Origin: Afipia birgiae 34632
GTDB taxonomy: Bacteria; Pseudomonadota; Alphaproteobacteria; Rhizobiales; Xanthobacteraceae
Reading direction: 5' to 3'
Assembly (NCBI RefSeq): GCF_000308295.2
Contig: NZ_HG326654.1
Location: 429,694 to 493,693 of the forward strand
Length of the DNA: 64,000 nucleotides
Shown here: positions 44,627 to 53,641 of the stretch, in pieces
Layout of the letters: every line of letters starts with the position of its first letter
Numbering within the stretch: position 1 is the first letter of the stretch
Notes under the pieces: model-generated
What the model saw: the letters and a program-made list of their open reading frames with translations, nothing else
Database searches by the model: none
What the model was told of the DNA's origin: nothing
Made by a program: the position numbers and the translations under genes

Positions 44627-44890
44627 CCCTTTTTTTCAACTAACAGAGAAATTCTCTAATCACACACTGGCTGGCTGGCGACGCAGTGCGGATCGCGCCG
44701 GTCTCCAACGAAATTCGCTGCTATCAGGGAATTTTACCGGGAATTTCACGCTTTCTGGACTTCAAGAACGCTCTATTGAAACCAGAAGCCGCTGAGCTGC
44801 AACGGATTCTGCGCAATTCCCTACTCGAATTAACAGGGAAAATATTTCAAAGAACAGGGAATTTTCTGGTGAAAACAAGCAATTTTTACC
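44627..44890. repeat. Dispersed 264-bp repeat, copy A
   Basis: This is non-coding DNA similar along its whole length to 51021-51284 (same length, roughly 65-70% identical by eye). Shared landmarks are CAACTAACAG-GAAATTCTC, ACACTGGCTGGCTGGCGA-like, CAGGGAATTTTAC, GCGCAATTCCCTAC and a terminal GGGAATTTT group. The motif CAGGGAATTTT or its complement recurs several times. Copy A abuts an integrase fragment. Confidence 0.8.
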
Positions 44891-45008
44891 CCCTGCACGC
44901 AAGCCTACTCGAGGGGAGCCGACCGGCCTGAAAAGATGCCCATGCAGACGATCATGGCAATGAACCGATTCAGTGCATCATTTTTCAAGAACGCAGCAAA
45001 CCTCCGAT

Positions 45009-46109
45009 CTACCGGAGGCTCTCCGATGTCCTCTGGTGTGCGGTGGGGCGATGGGGCGGCCGATGCTCGTCAGACTTTCTCTGCTCTATCATCGCCATAA
45101 CCGCAGTTATGTCGTCAAAGGCCCGGCTGTGCGCGTCGCCACCCGCGACCTTGAGCTTTGTCAGATCAAACACCTCTATCTTCCCGCGCTCGAATTCAGT
45201 CCGATACGGTTCGTCATTAGGGTCGACCTCGCCCAATCGCGATACCCCTCCCCAGATCAATTTTGACAGGTCAAGCGCCTTGTCATCGCGCGAGACAAAC
45301 AGAGCAATGTGCGGCCTGTAGGTACCCATTCTCGCGATCTGGCTGCGAAATACATCAACATCGACGTCGGGAGCGACCAGGAGGACATTTTTCATCTTGG
45401 CAAAGTCGCCACGATCCGGCGAGCCAGCTTCCCGAATGGACATGCCCCTCATCGCTTCCAGAGTGATCCAGTTCCCCATGGAATGGGCGACAATGTTTAT
45501 CTCTGAAATGCTTGGCTCTCGCGTCAATGACGTCAGTAATTGTTCAAGAGCATCTCGCGAATAGTTCGCGCTTTCGCGATCATACATATAGGCGCGTAGC
45601 GCTATCTCGCCGCGGGATGGCCACGTGAAGAGCACCGGGATAGCCTGGGACTTTGAGTCATGGACAATCTGCGCAAACCGGAAAACCGATTCGTCGAATC
45701 GATTGTTGAATCCATGAACAAAGACCATCACTTTCCTCCGGCCGCCTTTCGTCGCGCTGGCGATCTCGGATGTGAACTCATTCTTATCAATGTATTTTGC
45801 TGCCGACGTAACAAATTCGCGTCTGGGATCGCCCGGCACAGATCTCGGCCACTGCACGTGCCCAATCGTCCGTACGTCATCAGGCGGAACGGAAACCGCA
45901 ACGGACGCATAGGAGATGGCGGTTGCGCGCTCGCCACTGAACATCTCCCCCGGATCTTCCAGCGACGGCTGCCTCGTTGTCGCAATAAGGATCGGGACCC
46001 TTGTCGCTCCCGCCGCAACAGCATTGACAGGAATCATTGCCTTGTGAGGCATGCTGGCGCACGCTCCACATACAAGACCTGCAGCTGCTACGATCAGAAT
46101 ACGCAGCAT
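45009..46109 (-). CDS. Alpha/beta hydrolase (DUF900 family), probable lipoprotein
   Basis: This 366-residue exported hydrolase has an N-terminal hydrophobic segment with cysteines (MLRILIVAAAGLVCGACASM), suggesting a lipoprotein signal. The DUF900 hydrolase fold has VFVHGFNNRFDESVFRFAQI (oxyanion region) and the nucleophile serine in INIVAHSMGNW. Asp and His partners are likely in LVAPDVDVDVF and the C-terminal GGDAHSRAFDD. It is a periplasmic esterase or lipase of unknown substrate. Confidence 0.88.
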   Translation of the reverse strand: MLRILIVAAAGLVCGACASMPHKAMIPVNAVAAGATRVPILIATTRQPSLEDPGEMFSGERATAISYASVAVSVPPDDVRTIGHVQWPRSVPGDPRREFVTSAAKYIDKNEFTSEIASATKGGRRKVMVFVHGFNNRFDESVFRFAQIVHDSKSQAIPVLFTWPSRGEIALRAYMYDRESANYSRDALEQLLTSLTREPSISEINIVAHSMGNWITLEAMRGMSIREAGSPDRGDFAKMKNVLLVAPDVDVDVFRSQIARMGTYRPHIALFVSRDDKALDLSKLIWGGVSRLGEVDPNDEPYRTEFERGKIEVFDLTKLKVAGGDAHSRAFDDITAVMAMIEQRKSDEHRPPHRPTAHQRTSESLR

Positions 46110-46215
46110 AAACTTGCCCCCATCTGGCAGACCCTAAGTGCGTCGACACACCGCGCAGCACCAGTAACCTGGACTGGAATCGCATCGGGAAAACGACAGC
46201 CCTCTATAGACGCGC

Positions 46216-46569
46216 CTAAGGCTTCATCTTGATACCAAGCGTCGCGCGCATGTCCTTAAACACGACAGCAATGGCTTCGATGATCAGCTTGTCTGGATTT
46301 GCCTTGCAGTACTGAATCAGCTCATGCTCCGCTACCTTTCCCTTCCTGAGATCCATGTAGTGCTTCTTGGCCAAGCCGTTGTACCAACCGCTGTACCAGG
46401 CTGTCAGGGCGTCCGCGTCTTCCTGGTAGGTACCCGCGAGTTGGGCGCATGTCAGCTTTTGAACATCAATGAAGCCGTTGCTGTCGACATAGGCCGAAAG
46501 CGGCGTCTGGGCGAGAGCGCTGGAGCACGCAATTGTCGTAGCAACCGCAAGAAGATAGCAATACTTCAT
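46216..46569 (-). CDS. HdeA/HdeB family periplasmic protein
   Basis: This 117-residue protein has a signal peptide (MKYCYLLAVATTIACSSALA) and the HdeA/B core: VQKLTCAQLAGTY and a later cysteine in LIQYCKANPDKLI, giving the conserved disulfide pair, with WYSGWYNG between them. HdeA-type proteins are acid-activated chaperones, but many alphaproteobacterial relatives are untested. Confidence 0.85.
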   Translation of the reverse strand: MKYCYLLAVATTIACSSALAQTPLSAYVDSNGFIDVQKLTCAQLAGTYQEDADALTAWYSGWYNGLAKKHYMDLRKGKVAEHELIQYCKANPDKLIIEAIAVVFKDMRATLGIKMKP

Positions 46570-46668
46570 TCTAAATCCTCTATCTCGCGTCTCTTGTTCG
46601 ACTTCCGCGACAGACGCGCTAGGCGATAAGACCGTGCCGATTGCCGGCGACGCGCCAATCCCAAAACC

Positions 46669-47778
46669 TTACAGGTAGGCCGTGTAGGAGTGGATCCAGA
46701 GCACGATGCGGGCAATCAGTCCGATGGGCCCCGCGTTCTCCGCGAACACCGTCGCCGTGCCCGATGTACCAAGGCGCAAAGTTGAGCGGTCCGCATTCGC
46801 TGGAATCGAAATCGCCGCAGGATACGCGCTCGTACCGCCGATTGATCCGACACGAGCAAGCGTGCCTGATACCGCAATCTGACCCTGCCCTACGCCCTCC
46901 GGAATCTCCGTGATCCTGGCCTCATAGACGCGTCCCGGGTCGCTGTCTAAAACAAGCTCCACCCGCGCGCCGGGCTTGATCGTGCGAAAGCCATTTTGGG
47001 CAAACACACCGATAACGGAAGTGTCAGACTCGACGATAAAGGACATCGCCGCACGCGCCTGCAGCGCGCGGGCGCCGACCGCGAGCGCCACGACACTTGC
47101 GTAGCCGTCCGACGGCGCCCTGACAGTCGTCTGCTCAAGCTCCCATTTCGCATCATCGAGCTGCGCGCGAGTCTGCAGCACGGTCGTGTTGACACCGCCG
47201 ATGGAAGAGTCGAACGAGACCTTCGCACTCTGCTGTTGCGCTTTTGCGGACTGTAACTGGGCCATCGCAACATCAAGCTGCTCGCGCGTATCCTGTTCAC
47301 GAAAGGACGTGGTAGCTCCGGTATTCGCCAGAGCGGCGATATCATTCAACCTCTTTTCATGAAACGCAGTCTGCTTTTCGAGACCCGCTACATTCGCACT
47401 CGCCTGATCATAATTCGCCTTCAGCACCTCGGCCTGATGCTGAGCGGCCACCAATGCGGCTTCAAGTTGACGAACCTTGTATCGAAATGGCGTCGGGTCA
47501 ATTTCGAACAAAACCGCGCCCGCCTTGACTGGCATGTTCGGTCTAACAGGGATCGCAATCACCTCGCCGCTGACGTTCGGCGTCACTTCCACCACGCGGG
47601 ATACGATTACAACGCGCCCGGTGGGGGTGAGATAATTCAGCATCGCCACGAAAGCTGCGAGAATGAGAACGCCTGCGAGGCCCGCGACGATCCCGGACGG
47701 CCAGGTCAGACGTATCAGCTTGAACTTTGAAAATACCAGCCAGACGAGGACAAGGTAGCTGACGAGAATGATGAACAT
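46669..47778 (-). CDS. HlyD family membrane fusion protein (EmrA/AaeA-like)
   Basis: This 369-residue periplasmic adaptor has two N-terminal hydrophobic stretches (MFIILVSYLVLVWLVF; GLAGVLILAAFVAMLNYL). The biotinyl-lipoyl half (VVEVTPNVSGEVIAIPVRPN), an alpha-hairpin coiled coil (about 110-220), the second lipoyl half (TTVRAPSDGYASVVALAVGA) and the beta-barrel (NGFRTIKPGARVELVLDS) follow. ATG 47778 is supported by AGGA eight bases upstream; the open frame to 47946 runs into the AraC gene. No inner-membrane pump or TolC gene is adjacent. Confidence 0.9.
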   Translation of the reverse strand: MFIILVSYLVLVWLVFSKFKLIRLTWPSGIVAGLAGVLILAAFVAMLNYLTPTGRVVIVSRVVEVTPNVSGEVIAIPVRPNMPVKAGAVLFEIDPTPFRYKVRQLEAALVAAQHQAEVLKANYDQASANVAGLEKQTAFHEKRLNDIAALANTGATTSFREQDTREQLDVAMAQLQSAKAQQQSAKVSFDSSIGGVNTTVLQTRAQLDDAKWELEQTTVRAPSDGYASVVALAVGARALQARAAMSFIVESDTSVIGVFAQNGFRTIKPGARVELVLDSDPGRVYEARITEIPEGVGQGQIAVSGTLARVGSIGGTSAYPAAISIPANADRSTLRLGTSGTATVFAENAGPIGLIARIVLWIHSYTAYL

Positions 47779-47812
47779 CGTTTGTCCTGTCGCAGTCAGT
47801 GCCGTTATAGCG

Positions 47813-48316
47813 TTACTTTTTCCCTTGCCGGGGGATTGCAACGGTATTCCCGCTTGGCAAGGAAGACGTCTTGCCATTTCGCGCCAACAGTAACGGCTTG
47901 CGCTGATTTCCTGCATCCGGCTCTTTCCTGAGCCTGGACCTGTCATTTCCTTGAACGGTTCGCTTCCGCCGATAGATCACGGGCGGCATTTTGGTCAAAC
48001 GCATGAAAGCACGGCTGAAGCTGCTCGTTCCGGCATAGCCGAGACGCAGCGCGATCTCCGATATGCGCTTGTTGGATTCAAGCAGCAGGTGGCAGGCTGT
48101 ATCGAGGCGCACCTCCGCAACCATGTCGCTGTAGCTGGCGCCCATCCAGGCGAGATGGCGCTGTAACGAGCGCGGGCTCATCCCGAGCTGGAGCGCTGCA
48201 CGTTGAAGGGCTGCGTCACCATAGTGCAGTGAAGCAGCAATCGCCGCACGCACTGAGTACAGGGAAGGTGCTTGAACAGGCTTCATGGGACCGAAGATAT
48301 GTGATGTGTTTGCCAC
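47813..48316 (-). CDS. AraC family regulator, DNA-binding domain only
   Basis: This 167-residue protein is composed of the two helix-turn-helices of AraC proteins (LQLGMSPRSLQRHLAWMGAS; RISEIALRLGYAGTSSFSRA) plus a basic tail. Full-length relatives of this type (OruR-like) have about 200 extra N-terminal residues, which are not found upstream in any frame. It may be a degraded gene or a stand-alone DNA-binding protein. The frame opens with GTG 48316; ATG 48286 is possible. It lies 34 bases upstream of hlyD on the same strand. Confidence 0.75.
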   Translation of the reverse strand: MANTSHIFGPMKPVQAPSLYSVRAAIAASLHYGDAALQRAALQLGMSPRSLQRHLAWMGASYSDMVAEVRLDTACHLLLESNKRISEIALRLGYAGTSSFSRAFMRLTKMPPVIYRRKRTVQGNDRSRLRKEPDAGNQRKPLLLARNGKTSSLPSGNTVAIPRQGKK

Positions 48317-48549
48317 CCTCGTGCACCGCCAGCTTTGCCTTGAGCCGATGCAGCCGGATTGATCCGTTCCGCGATGAACGCCGGATGCGGGATCGAGACG
48401 ACGTCACTCGAACTCATAGAATATCGATTTACGAGACCCCGCTATCATCCAATCCGGACCTGCCAGAATGCAGCAAATCCTCGTCCAAGATTGGTTGCGC
48501 TTGACCGAAGGCTGCCGATGTCAAGCACCGGCAGCCCCTCTATTTGCGC

Positions 48550-48858
48550 TTACGGACACCGAAGATAGATACGTCCGTAAACATCCACGGCCTGTACGCA
48601 AGTCGGGACCGGAGCGACGACCACAGGAGCAACCGCGGCCGCCCCAACCGCAGCGCCAGCCACCACGGCCCGACGCGTCGTGCGCCGAGCCACGCCAGCA
48701 TAGCTCACCGGCGTAAGCGGGCGGCCGATGATGGCGTTCGCGCTGCTGACGAGCGATGCGGAACTCCTGTCAGGAGCGACATCACGAATTAGCAGGCAGG
48801 TGACGAAAACAATACCAGCAGCACCGAACTGGAAAATCCGATACATCGCGCGGTTCAT
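48550..48858 (-). CDS. Small exported hypothetical protein
   Basis: These 102 residues have an N-terminal hydrophobic signal or anchor (RIFQFGAAGIVFVTCLLIRD) and an Ala/Val-rich second hydrophobic segment (VVAGAAVGAAAVAPVVV), ending CVQAVDVYGRIYLRCP with two cysteines. Its ATG overlaps the stop of the DUF2092 gene (ATGA at 48855-48858), so the two form a pair. Function unknown. Confidence 0.7.
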   Translation of the reverse strand: MNRAMYRIFQFGAAGIVFVTCLLIRDVAPDRSSASLVSSANAIIGRPLTPVSYAGVARRTTRRAVVAGAAVGAAAVAPVVVAPVPTCVQAVDVYGRIYLRCP

Positions 48859-49568
48859 TTTTTTCCTCCTGGGATGATGCCGTGCGGCACTTCATCAATG
48901 GCCGACAGGTCCGTGATCGCAACTTTCTTGGTCGATGCAGGCGCCTTGATTGCGAACACATCGGCCGCCAGATCAACATCCGTGCGAAATTCTTTTATCC
49001 GCAAAGTGTACTGAGGAGCTGCCGCGACAGCTTTGCTGGTAATGACATATTTCCGAGGGATGGGTTTGCTGCCGACCTCTACCCAAAGCTGCCAATCCGT
49101 ATCCTGATTACGGAAGGCAAGGTGCTCGCATTCGACGCCATCGACCACACCGCGCCCGATGTATTTAACATCAAGCACATCCATCATCAGCTCATCATAA
49201 GAACGGGACAACAGGAAAGTAGCCCCCGGAACAGCGATCGAGAGTTCGTCGCGCAATCGGTGGACAAGCTGGTCAATCGAACCAGGTGCATCGACCTGAG
49301 CAAGCGCGTCGATATTTTTGCCAAACACCGTAAGCTTGCTGCCGTCAAACGTCAGTTCAACATCGGCATAGCCGCCAACACGGGTCGCACGCAATTTGTT
49401 GGGACGACTTAGGATTATCTGACCGGAACTTGCAAACTGAATCTTCTGAAGCTCGGGAGTGATCACCTCTATGTCAGAATCGTATGTCAGCGTGACCGCT
49501 TTCGCACTCGCGAGATAGTCGGACATCGCCTTAACGATTCTTTCGGGCTCCTGCGCGTGCGCTTGCAC
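48855..49568 (-). CDS. DUF2092 family protein, 5' end removed by IS insertion
   Basis: This 237-codon frame covers the DUF2092 body (PERIVKAMSDYLASAKAVTL; FDGSKLTVFGKNIDALAQVD; DGVECEHLAFRNQDTDWQLW), a LolA-like outer-membrane lipoprotein-type fold that in this family is periplasmic. Just upstream the frame still shows the end of a signal peptide (SVRSLAIAFLSVQAHAQ), but the element edge at 49607 removes its start. The first available start is GTG 49568, which would leave the protein in the cytoplasm; it is probably non-functional. Confidence 0.8.
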   Translation of the reverse strand: MQAHAQEPERIVKAMSDYLASAKAVTLTYDSDIEVITPELQKIQFASSGQIILSRPNKLRATRVGGYADVELTFDGSKLTVFGKNIDALAQVDAPGSIDQLVHRLRDELSIAVPGATFLLSRSYDELMMDVLDVKYIGRGVVDGVECEHLAFRNQDTDWQLWVEVGSKPIPRKYVITSKAVAAAPQYTLRIKEFRTDVDLAADVFAIKAPASTKKVAITDLSAIDEVPHGIIPGGKK

Positions 49569-49625
49569 TGAAAGAAACGCAATCGCGAGTGACCTGACGG
49601 ATATTTTGGACCAGCTGGATAGAGA

Positions 49626-50462
49626 CTACTGCATCGCTGCGCTCCGATCCAGATGCTGCAGTGTCGGCGCCGATGTTTGCGGTGCCGGCGGCCGGTAGCT
49701 CAGAGATGAGTGCGGTCGGATCGTGTTGAAGTGCTTGCGCCATTGCTCGATGACGACGGTAGCCTCCTTTAGGCTGTAAAAGATTTCACCGTTCAGGCAT
49801 TCGTCGCGCAGTTTGCCGTTGAAGGACTCGCAGTAGCCGTTTTCCCATGGGCTGCCGGGCGCAATGTAGAGCGTCTTTGCTCCGAGCTTTCCGAACCAGC
49901 TGCGCACGATCTTGGCCGTCATCTCCGCGCCGTTGTCCGACCGGATGTGCTCAGGGACGCCTTTAGCAAGCATCACATCGGCCATGGTGTCGATGACGCC
50001 GAAGCTGTTGATGCGACGTGCAACCCTGATCGCCAGGCATTCCCTGGTAAACTCGTCGATCAGCGTCATGAGCCGGAGCTTACGGCCATCATGGGTCTGC
50101 GCCTCGACGAAGTCGTAGCTCCAGACATGGTTACGATGCTGCGGCCGCAAACGGATGCAGGATCCGTCGTTGAGCCACAGCCGGCCGCGCGGTCGCTGTT
50201 TGCTGGGTACTTTTAGCCCCTCACGGCGCCAGATCCGCTGGACCCGATCACACCCGACCTGCCAGCCGGCATCGACCAGCAGCGACGTGATCCGACGATA
50301 GCCATATCGCCCATATTGGGACGCAAGAGAGATAATCGCTCTCGTCAACGCATCCTCATCAGATCGAACGATGGTGGTGTATCGCTGTGTTCCGCGGTGC
50401 TGGCCGACGATCCGGCAGGCTTGGCGTTCCGAGAGACCATACTTCCCTCGAATGCCCTCCAC
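49626..50462 (-). CDS. IS3 family transposase OrfB (IS407 group)
   Basis: This 278-residue DDE integrase core has [20 protein letters not shown] (first Asp), [15 protein letters not shown] (second Asp) and [20 protein letters not shown] (Glu). The N-terminal HTH_21-type region [17 protein letters not shown] is present. It is normally made as an OrfAB fusion by -1 frameshifting; the frame upstream of the ATG continues towards orfA. Confidence 0.92.
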   Translation of the reverse strand: MEGIRGKYGLSERQACRIVGQHRGTQRYTTIVRSDEDALTRAIISLASQYGRYGYRRITSLLVDAGWQVGCDRVQRIWRREGLKVPSKQRPRGRLWLNDGSCIRLRPQHRNHVWSYDFVEAQTHDGRKLRLMTLIDEFTRECLAIRVARRINSFGVIDTMADVMLAKGVPEHIRSDNGAEMTAKIVRSWFGKLGAKTLYIAPGSPWENGYCESFNGKLRDECLNGEIFYSLKEATVVIEQWRKHFNTIRPHSSLSYRPPAPQTSAPTLQHLDRSAAMQ

Positions 50463-50485
50463 CGCCTGCCGTCGCCGCTCAGGGC

Positions 50486-50770
50486 TTATAAGTTTCCCGA
50501 GGCAACGTCCTTGAGCACCTGCTTCTCAAGCGACAGATCGGCGACGAGACGCTTGAGGCGGACATTCTCCCGCTCCAGATCCTTCATCCGCTTCGCCTGA
50601 TCGAGCTCAAGGCCACCGTATTCCTTCCGCCAGCGATAATAACTCTGCTGCGAAATTCCGGCTTCCCGACAGGCCACCGGCGCTGCCTTGCCCTGCGACA
50701 TCAATACTTCAATCTGGCGCAGCAGCACCACGATCTGCTCCGCATTAAACCTCTTCTTCGGCATGACCAA
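50486..50770 (-). CDS. IS3 family transposase OrfA (IS407 group)
   Basis: This 94-residue protein has a helix-turn-helix ([38 protein letters not shown]) and a leucine-zipper helix ([20 protein letters not shown]), the standard OrfA of the IS407/ISR1 group. It is intact. Confidence 0.92.
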   Translation of the reverse strand: MVMPKKRFNAEQIVVLLRQIEVLMSQGKAAPVACREAGISQQSYYRWRKEYGGLELDQAKRMKDLERENVRLKRLVADLSLEKQVLKDVASGNL

Positions 50771-51020
50771 AGCTCCTTTCCAAGCTCAGTTTCTCACAAA
50801 GCTTGGTCCAAAAAAGCCCGGTCAGGTCAGGCGGTTGAGACGGAAATTTGTCGCCATTCTGGCCAGCATTCAATGCGATCGAACCCGTCTCTGGTTTAGG
50901 TTCTCTAAAAACGGGAATATTTTGTGAGAGGGTCGGAGAATACTGGCCAATTTCAGTCAGGTTGGCGGAAAAACGGTCTCTGCAGAGAATGCTCTCGCAT
51001 GAAAAGCCCGCCATTGGCGG

Positions 51021-51284
51021 CCCTTTTTCGCAACTAACAGCGAAATTCTCCGAAACACGCACTGGCTGGCTGGCGAGACAGTGCTGATCGCACCCGTCTC
51101 CATGCAAATTCCCAGCTAACAGGGAATTTTACAGGGATTTTTGCGATTTCGAGGTTGTAAGGGGTGGTTTCTTAGCGAGAACCCTCTGCGCTGCAACGAC
51201 TTCTCCCGCAATTCCCTACGCAATTTATCAGGCAAGATTTTTCAGAGAACCGGGAATTTTCGAGCCGAAACAGGGAATTTTACC
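51021..51284. repeat. Dispersed 264-bp repeat, copy B
   Basis: Counterpart of 44627-44890 in the same orientation. It starts CCCTTTTTCGCAACTAACAG and ends CAGGGAATTTTACC. It lies between an IS and the MntA-HepT pair; the 209 bp to its left (50812-51020) are also non-coding and of similar style. No protein-coding potential is evident. Confidence 0.8.
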
Positions 51285-51365
51285 TGCAAATAATCGCGCA
51301 TGTTCGGTACACACAGGGCTTTCTGCCTCTCCCGTAAATCACTCCACCATGCTATATTAGATGAC

Positions 51366-51662
51366 ATGAATAGCCTTGAAGCCCTTGAAACCTTACGACG
51401 TTCCGAGAAAGCCCTGCGCACGCGTGGCGTGCGGCATGCTGCCTTGTTTGGCTCGGTGGCGCGAGGCGAGGACACGCCTGATAGCGATATTGATATCATG
51501 GTCGAGATTGATCCCGAGGCTCATATCACTGTGTTCGATTACGTAGACCTTAAGGAATATATTGCTGGTCTGTTCGACGGTCCCGTGGACGTCGTGAGCC
51601 GCGAAAACCTAAAACCCTATGTCCGTCCCGCCGCGACGGCCGACGCCATCTATGCCTTCTAA
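51366..51662 (+). CDS. mntA: MntA-like minimal nucleotidyltransferase antitoxin
   Basis: This 98-residue MNT-domain protein has the polymerase-beta-like signature GSVARG at residues 29-34 and SDID at 40-43, supplying two catalytic aspartates. MntA antitoxins AMPylate a tyrosine of the HepT toxin and so silence it (type VII toxin-antitoxin). ATG 51366 is chosen over the upstream ATG 51300 because the extension lies in the AT-rich repeat-flanking DNA. The stop overlaps the hepT start region by 11 bases. Confidence 0.9.
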   Translation: MNSLEALETLRRSEKALRTRGVRHAALFGSVARGEDTPDSDIDIMVEIDPEAHITVFDYVDLKEYIAGLFDGPVDVVSRENLKPYVRPAATADAIYAF

Positions 51663-51996
51663 ATCTGCAGACACGGCACTCCGAGATATTCTGCACCACA
51701 TAGACCTCGCGACGGGATTCGTTGCTGGCTTTGACCGCGATGCCTTCAAGGAAGATATATGCACGGTCTATGCCGTCACGCGCTGCCTGGAAATTATCTC
51801 TGAAGCATCGCGGCGCTTGCCGGAAGATTTAAAGGAGCGACATCCCGCCATCGCATGGAAACAGATGGCTGGCGCAGGGAATGTCTATCGCCACGACTAT
51901 GAAGATGTCGCAGCCCAATTCGTGTGGGACACCGTGCAGCGCGCACTACCGCCCTTGAGGATCGTAGTCGAGCAGGAAATCTCGCGTCAGGCCTAA
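51652..51996 (+). CDS. hepT: HepT-like (DUF86) ribonuclease toxin
   Basis: This 114-residue all-helical HEPN-domain protein starts at ATG 51652, inside the last codons of mntA. The usual R-N-x3-H-x-Y active site appears as GNVYRHDYEDV: His and Tyr are kept, but the arginine before Asn is Gly and another Arg precedes His. The tyrosine is the AMPylation target in studied pairs. It is either a variant subgroup or an attenuated RNase. Confidence 0.88.
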   Translation: MPSKSADTALRDILHHIDLATGFVAGFDRDAFKEDICTVYAVTRCLEIISEASRRLPEDLKERHPAIAWKQMAGAGNVYRHDYEDVAAQFVWDTVQRALPPLRIVVEQEISRQA

Positions 51997-52047
51997 GCGC
52001 TCACCCTGGAGCTGTCGGAACCTTTTCAGCAAGGGACAACTGGCTGT

Positions 52048-52194
52048 TCAAAAATTCATCTGACTGATGAATTTTGTATTGAGAAAGCCCTCCAGGGCCT
52101 CCGTGCCGCCTTCGGATCCGTGGCCGGATTCCTTGGTGCCACCAAACGGCGTTTCCGGAAATCCCAGCCCGAAATTATTGATCGAGATCATGCC
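52048..52194 (-). pseudogene. C-terminal tip of an aldehyde dehydrogenase
   Basis: Minus-strand reading from the IS edge gives GMISINNFGLGFPETPFGGT, then KESGHGSEGGTEALEGFLNT and KFISQM. This is the unmistakable end of an NAD(P)+-dependent aldehyde dehydrogenase of the succinate-semialdehyde type. The other 430 or so residues, including the catalytic Cys and Glu, are gone; the cut coincides with the IS end at 52195. Confidence 0.88.
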
Positions 52195-53289
52195 TGTGTG
52201 TACCGAAAACTTAAGCTCGGACGTAGTGGTGGTGAAGTCCGCCAAGGATAGGATGCGATTTAATGCTTCCGGTCGGCTGAACTGGGCGAGAGACCGGCGC
52301 GTCTTTATCCAGTGACCGGATGCGTTCTGATGTCGTTGTAATAGCATGCGTACGATCGCAGTATCTGGCGCAGATGCGCCTCACCCAAGACAATGACGTG
52401 GTCCACACACTCGCGCCGGATCGATCCGATCATCCGTTCAGCGAAGCCATTTTGCCAAGGTGAAGCTGGTGCAGCGGGCTTGTCCCGGATGCCCATGGCG
52501 CGCAATCGGCGTCTTACGATGGTGCCAAAGATGCGATCCCGATCTCGGATCATGTAGCGCGGAGCCTCATTCCAGGGAAATGCCTCGGTTAGTTGACGTG
52601 CAACCCATTCTGCCGTCGGATTTGCTGTGACGTTGATCCAGACGAGGTCTCTGCGGTCGAGCCGAACGATGACGAAGGCATAAAGCAGGCCGAAACCGAT
52701 AGTCGGGACAACGAACAAATCCATGGCGGCAATGTCCGGCGCGTGGTTACGCAAGAAGGTGCGCCATCCCTGGCTGGGCGGTCCCCGTCGTTTGACGATG
52801 TACTTGGCGACGCTCGACTGCGCGACCTCAAATCCGAGCTTGAGCAGTTCGCCCTGGATGCGTGGTGCACCCCCAAAGCGGATTTTCGACGCTCATCCGC
52901 CGGATCAACACGCGCAGCTGCGTCTCGATCTGCGGTCGCCCTCCCAGTGGGCGCGACTTCCACCGCCAATAGCGACGAAAGCCGGCCCTGTGCCAACGCA
53001 CCAGCGTCTCGGGCTGGATGATTGTGAGAACCTTCAGGATCGACGGATACCACCGATACAGCTGGATAAAAAGCCAACGATCGTTGTTCGTCAGCCGTGG
53101 CCGACCGCGCATCTTGCGCCGCAAAACGATCAACTGATGTCGAAGCATCGCGTTCTCTGCTTCAAGCCGCAACTTCGACTTGAATGGCGAGGCCAGGACG
53201 GCCAGAACGAAACAGAGCAGCTCGATCATTCCGCCAGCTTAGGCGATTCCATCATGTCATCAACTCGGATAAGGTTTTCGGTACACACA
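52195..53289 (-). mobile_element. Decayed insertion sequence with intact 16-bp ends
   Basis: The perfect inverted ends TGTGTGTACCGAAAAC (52195-52210) and its complement (53274-53289) delimit 1095 bp. Inside lies one integrase-core transposase with at least two frameshifts. The protein type is very common in Bradyrhizobium and Nitrobacter genomes; I assign it to the IS481/IS3-like rve group without a firm family. Its two flanks are different truncated genes (ALDH, Hsp20), implying deletion or rearrangement after insertion. Confidence 0.82.
52211..53229 (-). pseudogene. rve-domain transposase, two frameshifts
   Basis: It starts at ATG 53229 (MIELLCFVLAVLASPFKSKL) and reads well to RMSVENPLWG (about 52868). 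The frame then shifts to LRNHAPDIAAMDLFVVPTIG (first catalytic Asp), MIRDRDRIFGTIVRRRL (second) and SPWQNGFAERMIGSIRRECV (Glu). Near 52315 it shifts again to THRSLDKDAPVSRPVQ and ends at 52211. The catalytic triad is intact in pieces; no functional product is expected. Confidence 0.85.
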
Positions 53290-53534
53290 CCGAGAAGGAA
53301 GATAAGACCTTCCTGCATCGCGGCATCTCGACGCGTTCGTTCAAGCGCCAGTTCACCCTTGCGGACCACGTCGAGGTCAAGGGTGCTCGCTTCGAGAACG
53401 GGCTGTTGATCATCGAGCTACAGCGTGAGGTGCCGGAGGCTATGAAGCCGCGCCGCATCGCCATAGCCGGTGCCAGCCAAGGCGAAAGATCCAGAGTGCC
53501 AACCGGCACGCTTCACCGGCATTGCCAGCCGTGA
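53290..53534 (+). pseudogene. Small heat-shock protein (Hsp20) fragment
   Basis: The plus-strand frame from the IS edge reads KTFLHRGISTRSFKRQFTLA, then DHVEVKGARFENGLLIIELQ and REVPEAMKPRRIAI. This is the second half of an alpha-crystallin domain, close to that of the intact hsp20 at 56325 (which also ends REVPEAMKPRRIEI). The first half was lost at the IS end. Residues after about 53487 are no longer family-like. Confidence 0.85.
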
Positions 53535-53641
53535 GGCCGACGCGAGGTGGGACTTCATCGGCTTCAACAGTGACGTCGCTCACTACTTCCTCGAAGTTGT
53601 CGACATTGGACCCGAGCTCACCGACGGCCACCGTCGCCGGC

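Larger units (their letters stand above)
49607..50811 (-). mobile_element. IS3-family (IS407-like) insertion sequence
   Basis: This 1205-bp element is bounded by inverted ends TGGACCAGCT (49607) and TGGACCAAGCT (complement, to 50811). It carries orfA and orfB on the minus strand. Size, ends and protein type fit the IS407 group. No clear 4-bp target duplication is visible (ATTT left, AAAA right). It interrupts the signal peptide of the DUF2092 gene. Confidence 0.87.
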
